The notes under the pieces: generated by a model
Told to the model about the DNA's origin: nothing
Database searches by the model: none
What the model saw: the letters and a program-made list of their open reading frames with translations, nothing else
Origin: JANOBJ01 sp031411575
Lineage (GTDB): Bacteria > Pseudomonadota > Gammaproteobacteria > Burkholderiales > Burkholderiaceae_C
NCBI GenBank assembly: GCA_031411575.1
Contig: JANOBJ010000353.1
Location: forward strand, 1-15,834
DNA: 15,834 nt
Direction: 5' to 3'
Translations under genes and position numbers: made by a program
Shown: positions 6,481 through 13,615 of the stretch, in pieces
Layout: each line of letters begins with the position of its first letter
Numbering within the stretch: the stretch's first letter is position 1

Positions 6481-8160
6481 CTAGGCCCAGACCACTTTCC
6501 CGCGTGCGGCGTACCAGGCATCCACATGTCCAGCAACCGACGTCTCGATGCGGCTGCGTTTGATCTTCATCGTTGGCGTCAGGCATCCGTTTTCGATGGA
6601 CCATGGCTGTTCGGCTACCACCAGCATCTTGAGTTGCTCGTAGTCCGCCAATCCCTTGTTGACGTCGCCCAGCAGGGTGGAAAGTTCCTCTTCTACCCGG
6701 GCCCGCACCTCGGGCTGTTTGAGTTGCGGCCGCAGTTGCTCGGCCAGCACCACGATGCCATAGGCAGCAGGCTGGCCGACACCCGACACCATCGCTGATT
6801 CGATGAGGGGATTGGCGCTGAGCAGGTTTTCAATCGGCGCTGGCGCAACGTACTTGCCCTTGGCCGTCTTGAACAACTCTTTCAGCCGACCAGTGAGCTT
6901 GAGCAAACCGTCAGCGCGTCGTTCGCCCAGATCGCCGGTGCGAAAGAATCCGTCTTCGGTCATGCTTTCGGCAAACAATTCCGGTTGCTTGTAGTAGCCC
7001 ACCAGTTGCCCGGGAGACTTGATCAGGATTTCGCCCTCCGGGCTGATTCGAACCTCGACGCCCGGGTACGGAACGCCGACGTAACCTGGCGCGCTTTGGG
7101 TTTTGGACGAGGTGTGCGAATACGCAAAGTCCTCGGTCATGGCGTAGCCCTCGATCAGGTTCAAACCGAGCCGGCGGTACCAGTCGATCAGTTCGGGCGG
7201 AATCGGCGCCGAGCCGCTGCCCGCCAGCAAGACTTCGTCCAGACCCAGCCCCTCCAGCACCTTGTGGCCGACCTTGCGACCCACGAACGGTAGGCGCAGC
7301 AAGAAGTCGAGTTTCTTCGCCGGCATCTTGGCGTATACGCCTTGCTGGAATTTGAGCCAGAGGCGGGGCACAGAAATGAACCGCGTTGGCCGTGCACGCC
7401 TGAGGTCCTGGACAAACGTATCAAGCGATTCCGCGAAGAAGACGTGACTCTCGCCGCCCACAAACGAGGCGCATTCGACGAATGCCCGCTCAAACACATG
7501 CGCCAGCGGCAAGTAGGAGAGCGAGCGCACGGGCGCATCACGGCCCGTGGTTTCATACATGCGCTCGACCATGCCTTCGGTAGCCCGCGTGATGCGCTCG
7601 AAGTTGTGCATCACACCCTTGGGTTGCCCTGTCGAGCCCGAGGTGTAGATGATCATTGCCAAATCCTTTGGCGCGCGGGCCGGCTTTCCGGCTATTGGCG
7701 ATGTGCGGCTGACGATCGCGTCCCAACTCTCAAAGCGCGTCGGTGGCGCCAAGGGAAAGGCGATGCAGGGCAGGCCCGCGGGCACGCCCGGCTCCTGCTG
7801 CGGCCAGGTATCGAGCTTGCCCACAAACAGCAGACTGGCTTCACTGTGCTCCAGCACATAGCGCACGGTTTGCGCACCCTCGGTAGGAAAGATCGCCACC
7901 GTCACCCCGCCGGCCATCCAGATCGCGAGTTCCGCCATGAAGAAGTGGGCGCAGTTCTTGGACAGGATGGCGATGCGCGCGCCGGGCTCAAGGCCCAGAC
8001 TCTTGAGGTGTGCCGCCATGCGGCGCGATTGGTCCACCACTTCGCGCCAGGTGTAGTCGGTGACTTGCCCGCCGCCCGTGGGCTGCGTGAGGAAAACCCG
8101 GTCAGCCAGAGCGGATTCGTGCTGGTAAACGTAGTCAAGCATCAGTTGCGTGGAAGCCAT
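6481..8160 (-). CDS. Long-chain acyl-CoA synthetase-like AMP-forming ligase
   Basis: The product has 559 residues (560 if started one codon earlier, at 8163). It belongs to the ANL superfamily, which adenylates a carboxylic acid with ATP and then transfers the acyl group to CoA. Numbered from 8163, visible core motifs are the phosphate loop YTSGSTGQPKG (173-183), LPLAHVFER, the adenine/AMP motif EGYAMTE (338-344), RTGDLG (408-413), the hinge LTGRLKELFKTAKGKYVAP (423-441), and the C-terminal lysine region PTMKIKR (530-536). The layout resembles FadD15/FAA1-type long-chain synthetases. The ATG at 8160 sits 5 bases from AGGAG; the ATG at 8163 is only 2 bases away, so 8160 is preferred. The gene diverges from the sigma-54 activator gene with about 115 bases between them. 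Specificity cannot be read; it may activate fatty acids or hydroxyacids. Confidence 0.85.
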   Translation of the reverse strand: MASTQLMLDYVYQHESALADRVFLTQPTGGGQVTDYTWREVVDQSRRMAAHLKSLGLEPGARIAILSKNCAHFFMAELAIWMAGGVTVAIFPTEGAQTVRYVLEHSEASLLFVGKLDTWPQQEPGVPAGLPCIAFPLAPPTRFESWDAIVSRTSPIAGKPARAPKDLAMIIYTSGSTGQPKGVMHNFERITRATEGMVERMYETTGRDAPVRSLSYLPLAHVFERAFVECASFVGGESHVFFAESLDTFVQDLRRARPTRFISVPRLWLKFQQGVYAKMPAKKLDFLLRLPFVGRKVGHKVLEGLGLDEVLLAGSGSAPIPPELIDWYRRLGLNLIEGYAMTEDFAYSHTSSKTQSAPGYVGVPYPGVEVRISPEGEILIKSPGQLVGYYKQPELFAESMTEDGFFRTGDLGERRADGLLKLTGRLKELFKTAKGKYVAPAPIENLLSANPLIESAMVSGVGQPAAYGIVVLAEQLRPQLKQPEVRARVEEELSTLLGDVNKGLADYEQLKMLVVAEQPWSIENGCLTPTMKIKRSRIETSVAGHVDAWYAARGKVVWA

Positions 8161-8277
8161 CATGTCTCCTCGTTATTTGACGTGCAGGTGCGCCGGTGCA
8201 GCATACCCCGGGAAGCGGGCATCCCGATGCGTGTTCATGAGCGCCAGCTGGCTCTGGCCGCGCGGTACCATTGTCCG

Positions 8278-9801
8278 ATGCCCGTCACTGACACTGCCGT
8301 CACCCTGCCAACGCCCGCACTGCCGCTCGATGCGCAGAGCATTCTGGCGCTGGCGGCGCGTTCGATGTTCCACCTCTTTTCGAGCATCAGCCAGGGCATG
8401 TTCCTGGTGGACCGGACCGGCCGGATTGTCTGGGTGAACGAGGGTTACCAGCGCTTCCTGCCCGCGCTGGGGTTTTCGTCAGTGGACCAGTTTGTCGGCC
8501 ACATGGTGGAGGAGGTGATCCCCAACACCCAGATGCGCCGGGTGCTGGAAACCGGCGAGGCGATCCTGATCGACCTCCTGACGAACAAGGCGGGCACTTT
8601 TGTGGTGAGCCGCATCCCGCTGCGTGAGCCAGTGGACGAGGGCGCGGCGGCGGGAGATGTGATCGGTGCCATTGGCATTGTGCTGTTTGACCATCCTGAA
8701 ACCACGCTCCAGCCCCTGATCAGCAAATTCGCGCTGCTGCAGCGCGACTTGGAAGACGCGCGCCGTGAATTGGCCAGCCAGCGCAACAACCCGGTGCTGC
8801 AGGGCCAGCGCCGCGCCAAGTACAGCTTTGCGAGCTTCGTGGGATCGAGCCCGGCGGCGGTTGAGATCAAGCGCCAGGCCCGACGCGCGGCGCAATCCTC
8901 CAGCACGGTTCTGCTGCTGGGTGAAACGGGTACCGGCAAGGAGTTGCTGGCGCACGCCGTGCATGCGGCATCGCAGCGCTCTGACGGGCCATTTGTCAGT
9001 ATCAATATTGCCGCCGTGCCCGACACCCTGCTGGAGGCCGAGTTCTTCGGCGTGGCGCCGGGCGCGTACACCGGTGCCGACCGCAAGGGCCGTGACGGAA
9101 AGTTCCGCGTGGCCGACGGCGGCACGCTGTTTCTGGACGAGATTGGCGACATGCCACTGGCCACGCAGGCCAAGTTGCTGCGTGCGTTGCAGGAAGGCGA
9201 GATCGAGCCGCTGGGCTCCAACAAACTGGTGCCGTTTGACGTGCGGGTCATTGCCGCCACTTCACGCGATCTGGCGTCGCTGGTGCGTGAGGGGCGTTTT
9301 CGCGAGGACCTTTTTTACCGCCTGAACGTCCTGCCCTTGCGGGTGCCGCCGCTGCGCGAGCGGCGTGGCGATATTCCCGCGTTGGTCGAAGTGCTGGCCG
9401 AAGACATGGCCTTGCGCAGCGGTGTTGCGCAGCCTGAACTGCTGCCCGACGCGCTGGCACTGCTGGCGGCGCAAACCTGGCGCGGCAACATCCGGGAGTT
9501 GCGCAACGTGCTGGAGCAGGCGTCGATGCGCTGTGAGTCGCAGCGCATCGATGCCTCCCAACTGGAACGGATCCTTCGCGAGGCCGGGCTGGAGCAGATC
9601 GCGCCGGCGTCCGTGGAACACGCGGCACCGGATCTGTCCGAAGCCTCGCTGTTGCGTCCCTTGGCCGAGCAGGTGGCCGAACTTGAGCGGCGCGCCATTG
9701 GCGCTGCGATGAAGGCCACTGGCGGCAACAAACTGGCGACGTCAAGGCTGCTGGGTATTTCACGCGCCACGCTCTACGAACGTCTGGAAAACCCTGAATA
9801 A
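8278..9801 (+). CDS. Sigma-54-dependent transcriptional activator (PAS / AAA+ / Fis-type HTH)
   Basis: The product has 507 residues. A PAS-like sensor domain covers about 28-140 (FHLFSSISQGMFLVDRTGRIVWVNEGY), followed by a helical linker at about 148-172. The AAA+ domain covers about 185-415 with Walker A GETGTGKE (215-222), the sigma-54-contacting loop GAYTGA (262-267), Walker B TLFLDEIGD (283-291) and RLNVLPLRVPPLRER. The C-terminal Fis-type helix-turn-helix is GGNKLATSRLLGISRATLYERL (about 482-503). There is no receiver domain, so it probably senses a small molecule through PAS rather than a kinase. The start is uncertain: ATG 8278 has no clear Shine-Dalgarno sequence, and an in-frame ATG at 8227 would add 17 residues. 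TTGACG at 8177-8182 could be a -35 but has no good -10. The gene lies directly before a sigma-54-type promoter, its likely target. Confidence 0.9.
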   Translation: MPVTDTAVTLPTPALPLDAQSILALAARSMFHLFSSISQGMFLVDRTGRIVWVNEGYQRFLPALGFSSVDQFVGHMVEEVIPNTQMRRVLETGEAILIDLLTNKAGTFVVSRIPLREPVDEGAAAGDVIGAIGIVLFDHPETTLQPLISKFALLQRDLEDARRELASQRNNPVLQGQRRAKYSFASFVGSSPAAVEIKRQARRAAQSSSTVLLLGETGTGKELLAHAVHAASQRSDGPFVSINIAAVPDTLLEAEFFGVAPGAYTGADRKGRDGKFRVADGGTLFLDEIGDMPLATQAKLLRALQEGEIEPLGSNKLVPFDVRVIAATSRDLASLVREGRFREDLFYRLNVLPLRVPPLRERRGDIPALVEVLAEDMALRSGVAQPELLPDALALLAAQTWRGNIRELRNVLEQASMRCESQRIDASQLERILREAGLEQIAPASVEHAAPDLSEASLLRPLAEQVAELERRAIGAAMKATGGNKLATSRLLGISRATLYERLENPE

Positions 9802-9813
9802 AGAGTAAACACT

Positions 9814-9847
9814 TGTCTGAAAGTCAGGCAATACAGGTGCCTGTATT
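9814..9847. promoter_or_regulatory. Candidate upstream activator sites (two adjacent dyads)
   Basis: An exact dyad AATACAGG-TG-CCTGTATT occupies 9830-9847, centred about 93 bases before the predicted sigma-54 start site. Next to it is a weaker dyad TGTCTGA-AAG-TCAGGCA (9814-9830, six of seven bases symmetric). Position and symmetry fit binding sites for a dimeric Fis-type activator such as the one encoded just upstream. The stronger dyad is followed by TTTT, so a role as the terminator of the activator gene cannot be excluded, although the AT-rich stem is a weak one. Confidence 0.5.
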
Positions 9848-9887
9848 TTCGACTGACGCGGTGCTGGCGGGTAATTAAGTTCAATTA

Positions 9888-9900
9888 AATCAAGAGTTTG
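9888..9900 (+). promoter_or_regulatory. Candidate IHF binding site
   Basis: AATCAAGAGTTTG matches the IHF consensus WATCAA-N4-TTR at every defined position. An AT-rich tract (9871-9890) lies just upstream, as is usual for IHF sites. It lies between the dyads at 9814-9847 and the -24/-12 element at 9906-9920, where DNA bending would bring an upstream-bound activator to sigma-54 polymerase. Confidence 0.5.
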
Positions 9901-9905
9901 CGAGT

Positions 9906-9920
9906 TGGCACGAACTGTGC
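9906..9920 (+). promoter_or_regulatory. Sigma-54 (-24/-12) promoter of the ABC / PHB-depolymerase operon
   Basis: TGGCAC-N5-GTGC matches the sigma-54 consensus TGGCAC-N5-TTGC in 9 of 10 defined positions. The invariant GG (9907-9908) and GC (9919-9920) are separated by exactly 10 bases. The expected transcript start near 9932 leaves a leader of about 18 bases carrying GGAG (9941-9944) before the ATG at 9950. Its location directly behind a sigma-54 activator gene supports it. Confidence 0.72.
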
Positions 9921-9949
9921 AATATTCAGGCATACCTAATGGAGACACC

Positions 9950-11149
9950 ATGCAACGTCGCAATCTGATTGCCCTCGCCACCACCGCCATCGCGCTCGCG
10001 TCATCGCTGGCGGCCCCTCATGCCTTTGGCCAGGCCAAAGTGATCCGGATCGCGCACGTGTACAGCAAGACCGGGCCTCTGGAAGCCTATGGCAAGCAAA
10101 CCGCCACCGGTTTCATGATGGGTCTGGATTACGCCACGGGCGGCACCATGGAAGTCGCGGGCAAGAAGCTGGTCGTGATCGAGAAGGACGACCAGGGCAA
10201 GCCCGATCTGGGCAAGTCGTTGCTGGCAGCGGCGTACTCCGACGACAAGGCCGATCTTGCCGTTGGCCCCACGTCATCGGGCGTCGCGCTGGCCATGCTG
10301 CCGGTAGCCGAGGAGTACAAGAAGGTCCTGCTGGTCGAGCCCGCCGTGGCCGATTCGATCACCGGTGACAAATGGAACAAATACATCTTCCGCACGGGCC
10401 GCAACAGCTCGCAGGACGCGATCTCCAACGCCGTGGCGCAAGACAAGCCCGGTGTGAGCATTGCCACCCTGGCGCAGGATTACGCGTTTGGCCGTGATGG
10501 CGTGAAGGCGTTCAAGGACTCCATCAAGCAGGCCAAGGTGGTGCACGAAGAGTACTTGCCCGCCAATACCACCGATTTCACGGCCGGTGCGCAACGCCTG
10601 ATCGACAAGCTCAAGGACCAGCCAGGCCGCAAGGTCATCTGGATCATCTGGGCTGGCGCGGGCAATCCGTTCAAGATCGCCGATCTTGACCTGAAGCGCT
10701 ACAACATCGAGATCGCTACAGGCGGCAACATCCTGCCTTCGATGGCTGCGTACAAGCAGTTCCCGGGCATGGAAGGCTCGACCTACTACTACTTCGGCAT
10801 CCCGAAGAACCCCATCAACGAAGCGCTGGTCTCGCGCCACTACAGCCAGTTCAAGACACCGCCTGACTTCTTTACGGCAGGTGGTTTCTCGGCCGCCATG
10901 GCGGTGGTCACGGCCCTGAAGAACAGCAAGGGCGATGCGTCGGCCAACACCCTGATCAAGACCATGGAAGGCATGAGTTTTGATACCCCCAAGGGCAAGA
11001 TGACCTTCCGCAAGGAAGACCATCAGGCCATGCAGAGCATGTACCACTTCAAGATCAAGGCCGATCCGGCGTTCGCCTGGGGCGTGCCGGAACTGGTGCG
11101 CGAGATCAAGGCCGAAGAGATGGCTGTTCCGATCAAGAACAAGCGCTGA
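9950..11149 (+). CDS. Liv-type ABC transporter periplasmic substrate-binding protein
   Basis: The product has 399 residues. The signal peptide covers about residues 1-29 (MQRRNLIALATTAIALASS, ending near FGQA). The mature part starts VIRIAHVYSKTGPLEAYGKQ, the usual opening of type-1 periplasmic binding proteins of the LivJ/LivK class. It then has AVGPTSSGVALAMLPVAEEYKK, FRTGRNSSQD, and DYAFGRDGVKAF in the second lobe. The ATG at 9950 is chosen because GGAG precedes it by 5 bases and it starts the signal peptide; the longer in-frame ATG at 9905 lies within the sigma-54 promoter. As first gene of the operon it delivers a solute to the LivGFHM-type importer encoded downstream. The ligand cannot be read. 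The neighbouring PHB depolymerase suggests a hydroxyacid or short oligomer rather than a branched-chain amino acid, but this is inference. The 150-base gap after it holds only a weak stem (11244-11260) and the next ribosome binding site. Confidence 0.88.
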   Translation: MQRRNLIALATTAIALASSLAAPHAFGQAKVIRIAHVYSKTGPLEAYGKQTATGFMMGLDYATGGTMEVAGKKLVVIEKDDQGKPDLGKSLLAAAYSDDKADLAVGPTSSGVALAMLPVAEEYKKVLLVEPAVADSITGDKWNKYIFRTGRNSSQDAISNAVAQDKPGVSIATLAQDYAFGRDGVKAFKDSIKQAKVVHEEYLPANTTDFTAGAQRLIDKLKDQPGRKVIWIIWAGAGNPFKIADLDLKRYNIEIATGGNILPSMAAYKQFPGMEGSTYYYFGIPKNPINEALVSRHYSQFKTPPDFFTAGGFSAAMAVVTALKNSKGDASANTLIKTMEGMSFDTPKGKMTFRKEDHQAMQSMYHFKIKADPAFAWGVPELVREIKAEEMAVPIKNKR

Positions 11150-11299
11150 GCAGGCCCGCGCTGGCGGGGGTGTCGCACGGATTGCCAGACCGGCTTTCGT
11201 GCCGCCCCGACCGGCCCTTCATTCCACACGTTCGATGAGTCAACCCCGGATCACACGGGGCCAAGGGATGTTTTTCGCAAACACACCAGGAGACACTCA

Positions 11300-12754
11300 G
11301 TGACGACCCCTTTTCTCAAGCGGCTCATCGTTGCCGCCGCATTCGGCTGGGGCGCAGCATCTGCCGCCGTCAATTTGCCGGCGCTCAACATCGACAAGTC
11401 ACAAACCACCGTGTCGGGGCTGTCGGCCGGCGGCTTCATGGCTGTGCAGCTGCACGTGGCGTACTCGGCCACGTTCAGCAAGGGCGCGGGCGTGGTGGCG
11501 GGGGGCCCGTTCTATTGCGCCGAGGGCTCGGTGCTCAACGCCACTGGCCGTTGCATGGCAAGCCCCTCGGGCATCCCGACCGCGACGCTGGTCAGCACCA
11601 CCAACGCCTGGGCGCAGCAGGGGCTGATCGACCCGGTGGCCCATCTGCAGGCGTCAAAGGTGTTCCTGTTCTCGGGCTCGCTCGACAGCGTGGTCAAGCC
11701 GGGTGTGATGGACGCGCTCAAGACCTACTACAACAGCTTCGTGCCCGCAGCCAATGTGGTCTACCGCAAGGATGTGGCAGCCGAGCATGCCATGGTGACG
11801 GACGACTACGGCAGCGCCTGCGCCACCAAGGGTGCGCCCTACATCAATGACTGCAATGTCGATCTGGCGGGCGCCATCCTCGCGCAGCTGTATGGCACGC
11901 TGAATGCGCGCAACGGCGGTACGCTGGCGTCGGCCAATTTCGTGCAGTTCAACCAGAGCGCGTTCGTCACCGGGCATGGCATGGCGACCACTGGCTGGGC
12001 CTATGTGCCGCACGCTTGCGCCAGCGGCGCACCCTGCCGCCTGCATGTGGTGCTGCATGGCTGCAAGCAAAACGAGACGGACGTGCAGCAGCAGTACGTC
12101 CGCAACACCGGCTACAACCGCTGGGCAGACAGCAACAACATCGTGGTGCTCTACCCGCAAACCAGTACCGCTGCCACCAACAGCTGCTGGGACTGGTGGG
12201 GCTATGACAGCGCCAACTACGCCAAGAAATCAGGCCCGCAAATGGTCGCCATCAAGGCCATGGTGGACCAGGTTTCGTCCGGCGGCAGCAACCCCCCGCC
12301 TGGCACCACGACCCTGGCGGCGCCCACGGCGGTTACCACGTCAGGCGCCACCACCAGCACGATGAACATCAGCTGGAATGCCGTCACCGGTGCCGCCAGC
12401 TACAACGTTTACCGCAATACCAACAAGACCAACGCCTTGCCGGTCACCAGCACGGCCTTTACCGACACCGGGCTTGCCGCTGCCACCGCCTACAGCTGGA
12501 CCGTGCGCGCGGCCGACAGCAATGGCGTGGAGGGCGCAGCGTCGGCCGCAGCGAGTGGTACCACCACAGGGGTAGCGGCCACTTGCACCACCGCGTCCAA
12601 CTACGCCCACACGACCGCGGGCCGGGCCTATGTGGCGGGCGGCTACACCTTCGCCAATGGCTCCAACCAGGCGATGGGCCTGTGGAATATTTTCACCACC
12701 CGCACGCTCAAGCTGACCGGCCCGAACTACTACGTCATCGGGACTTGTCCGTGA
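11300..12754 (+). CDS. phaZ: Secreted type-2 poly(3-hydroxybutyrate) depolymerase with Fn3 linker and substrate-binding domain
   Basis: The product has 484 residues from a GTG start with AGGAG at 11288-11292. A signal peptide covers residues 1 to about 23 (KRLIVAAAFGWGAASAA). The catalytic domain (about 25-325) has its lipase box GLSAG (S42) close to the N-terminus, the mark of type-2 domains. D129 (SGSLD) and H163 (AEHAM) fall at spacings like those of the known Penicillium funiculosum enzyme triad, and LHGCKQNE holds the probable oxyanion-hole C255. A Gly/Pro linker (about 327-336), one fibronectin type III domain (about 338-424) and a C-terminal PHB-binding domain (about 429-484, ending GPNYYVIGTCP) follow. 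The enzyme would cut extracellular PHB to 3-hydroxybutyrate and oligomers. Oddly, it sits inside an ABC-importer operon, between the binding protein and the ATPase genes, with 30 bases to the next start. All functional parts appear intact. Confidence 0.92.
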   Translation: MTTPFLKRLIVAAAFGWGAASAAVNLPALNIDKSQTTVSGLSAGGFMAVQLHVAYSATFSKGAGVVAGGPFYCAEGSVLNATGRCMASPSGIPTATLVSTTNAWAQQGLIDPVAHLQASKVFLFSGSLDSVVKPGVMDALKTYYNSFVPAANVVYRKDVAAEHAMVTDDYGSACATKGAPYINDCNVDLAGAILAQLYGTLNARNGGTLASANFVQFNQSAFVTGHGMATTGWAYVPHACASGAPCRLHVVLHGCKQNETDVQQQYVRNTGYNRWADSNNIVVLYPQTSTAATNSCWDWWGYDSANYAKKSGPQMVAIKAMVDQVSSGGSNPPPGTTTLAAPTAVTTSGATTSTMNISWNAVTGAASYNVYRNTNKTNALPVTSTAFTDTGLAAATAYSWTVRAADSNGVEGAASAAASGTTTGVAATCTTASNYAHTTAGRAYVAGGYTFANGSNQAMGLWNIFTTRTLKLTGPNYYVIGTCP

Positions 12755-12784
12755 CCCAGATGTGATGGCCAGGAGTATTCAAGT

Positions 12785-13615
12785 TTGCTAGTCACCCGCG
12801 ACCTCACCATCCGTTTTGGCGGCCATGTGGCTGTCAACAACGTCAGCTGCTCGTTCGAGCCGGGCACGTTGACGGCCATTGTCGGCTCCAATGGGGCGGG
12901 CAAAACCACGTACTTCAACCTGATCTCGGGCCAGCTCAAGGCGACGGCGGGTTCGGTGCACCTGAACGGGCAGGACCTGTCGGCCCTGAGCCCATCGGCG
13001 CGCACGCATGCTGGGTTGGGGCGGGCCTTCCAGCTCACCAACCTGTTCCCCAACCTGAGCGTGCTGGAGAATGTGCGTCTGGCGGTGCAGGCCACGCGCG
13101 GCGGCGCACACCAGCGCGGCCTGAACCTGTGGAGCATCTGGAGCGACCACGCGGCACTGACCGAGCGCGCGCACGAGATTCTCGTGTCGGTGTCGATGGC
13201 CGACCGGCAGCACGTGGCCGTGGCCAGCTTGCCGCACGGCGACCAGCGCAAGCTGGAAGTCGCTTTGCTGATGGCGCTGGAGCCGCAGGTGTTCATGTTC
13301 GATGAGCCCACTGCGGGCATGAACTCGGCCGAGTCGCCCGTCATCCTCGACCTGATCCGCGCGCTCAAGAAAGACAAGAGCAAGACGATTCTGCTGGTCG
13401 AACACAAGATGGACGTGGTGCGGGAACTGGCCGACCGCATCATCGTGCTGCACAACGGCACCCTGGTGGCCGACGGCGAGCCGGCCGAGGTCATCGCGTC
13501 GAAGGTCTTACAAGAGGCGTACTTGGGGGTAAACCCCCAAGACGCCTCGGCGCAAGATGTCGCTCCCCCCCAACCCGGCCTTCCCCCTCAAGGGGGAAGG
13601 GGAGCAAACCCATGA
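12785..13615 (+). CDS. LivG-type ABC transporter ATP-binding protein with unusual C-terminal tail
   Basis: The product has 276 residues from a TTG start, with AGGAG at 12771-12775. Walker A is GSNGAGKTT (34-42), Q-loop GRAFQLTNLFP (Q83), Walker B QVFMFDEP (168-175) and H-loop H207. The signature is LPHGDQRKLEVA (149-160), where LivG proteins usually have LSYGxQRxLEIA, so the signature serine is proline. LivG and LivF ATPases form a heterodimer that drives the LivHM permeases. The normal LivG end is around EAYLG (244-248). Here 28 more residues rich in P, Q and G follow (249-276), and the DNA encoding this region lies across two strong palindromes, so the tail probably arose from an inserted repeat. 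The stop overlaps the next start (ATGA). Confidence 0.9.
   Translation: MLVTRDLTIRFGGHVAVNNVSCSFEPGTLTAIVGSNGAGKTTYFNLISGQLKATAGSVHLNGQDLSALSPSARTHAGLGRAFQLTNLFPNLSVLENVRLAVQATRGGAHQRGLNLWSIWSDHAALTERAHEILVSVSMADRQHVAVASLPHGDQRKLEVALLMALEPQVFMFDEPTAGMNSAESPVILDLIRALKKDKSKTILLVEHKMDVVRELADRIIVLHNGTLVADGEPAEVIASKVLQEAYLGVNPQDASAQDVAPPQPGLPPQGGRGANP
13514..13548. repeat. Long stem-loop inside the 3' end of the LivG-type gene
   Basis: GAGGCGT (13514-13520) and CTTGGGGG (13522-13529) pair exactly with CCCCCAAG (13534-13541) and ACGCCTC (13542-13548), leaving one bulged A and a TAAA loop: 15 base pairs. It begins just before the codons for the normal LivG end and runs into those of the extra tail. 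It shares its G5/C5-with-AA theme with the palindromes at 6415-6443 and 13579-13600. Confidence 0.65.
13579..13600. repeat. Palindrome CCTTCCCCCT-CA-AGGGGGAAGG next to the ribosome binding site of the LivF-type gene
   Basis: Two 10-base arms (13579-13588 and 13591-13600) are exact complements around CA. The block from 13580 to 13596 closely repeats the one at 6411-6426. The downstream arm runs straight into GGGGAG (13599-13604), the only plausible Shine-Dalgarno sequence for the ATG at 13612, so folding could affect initiation of that gene. It lies within the coding frame of the LivG tail. Confidence 0.62.

Noticed and set aside
5139..6536. 465-codon minus-strand open frame across tctA
   Set aside because: It is antisense to an intact tctA, has histidine/glutamine-rich composition and no domain or ribosome binding site.
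7342..8277. N-terminal extension of the sigma-54 activator frame by 312 codons
   Set aside because: This part lies antisense to the acyl-CoA synthetase gene, and its translation is unlike PAS or any other domain. The protein proper starts at 8278, or at most 8227.
11244..11275. CCCCG/CGGGG stem plus TTTTT after the binding-protein gene as a terminator
   Set aside because: The stem is only 5 bp and the T-run starts 10 bases after it. The binding-protein and depolymerase genes are more simply read as one operon.
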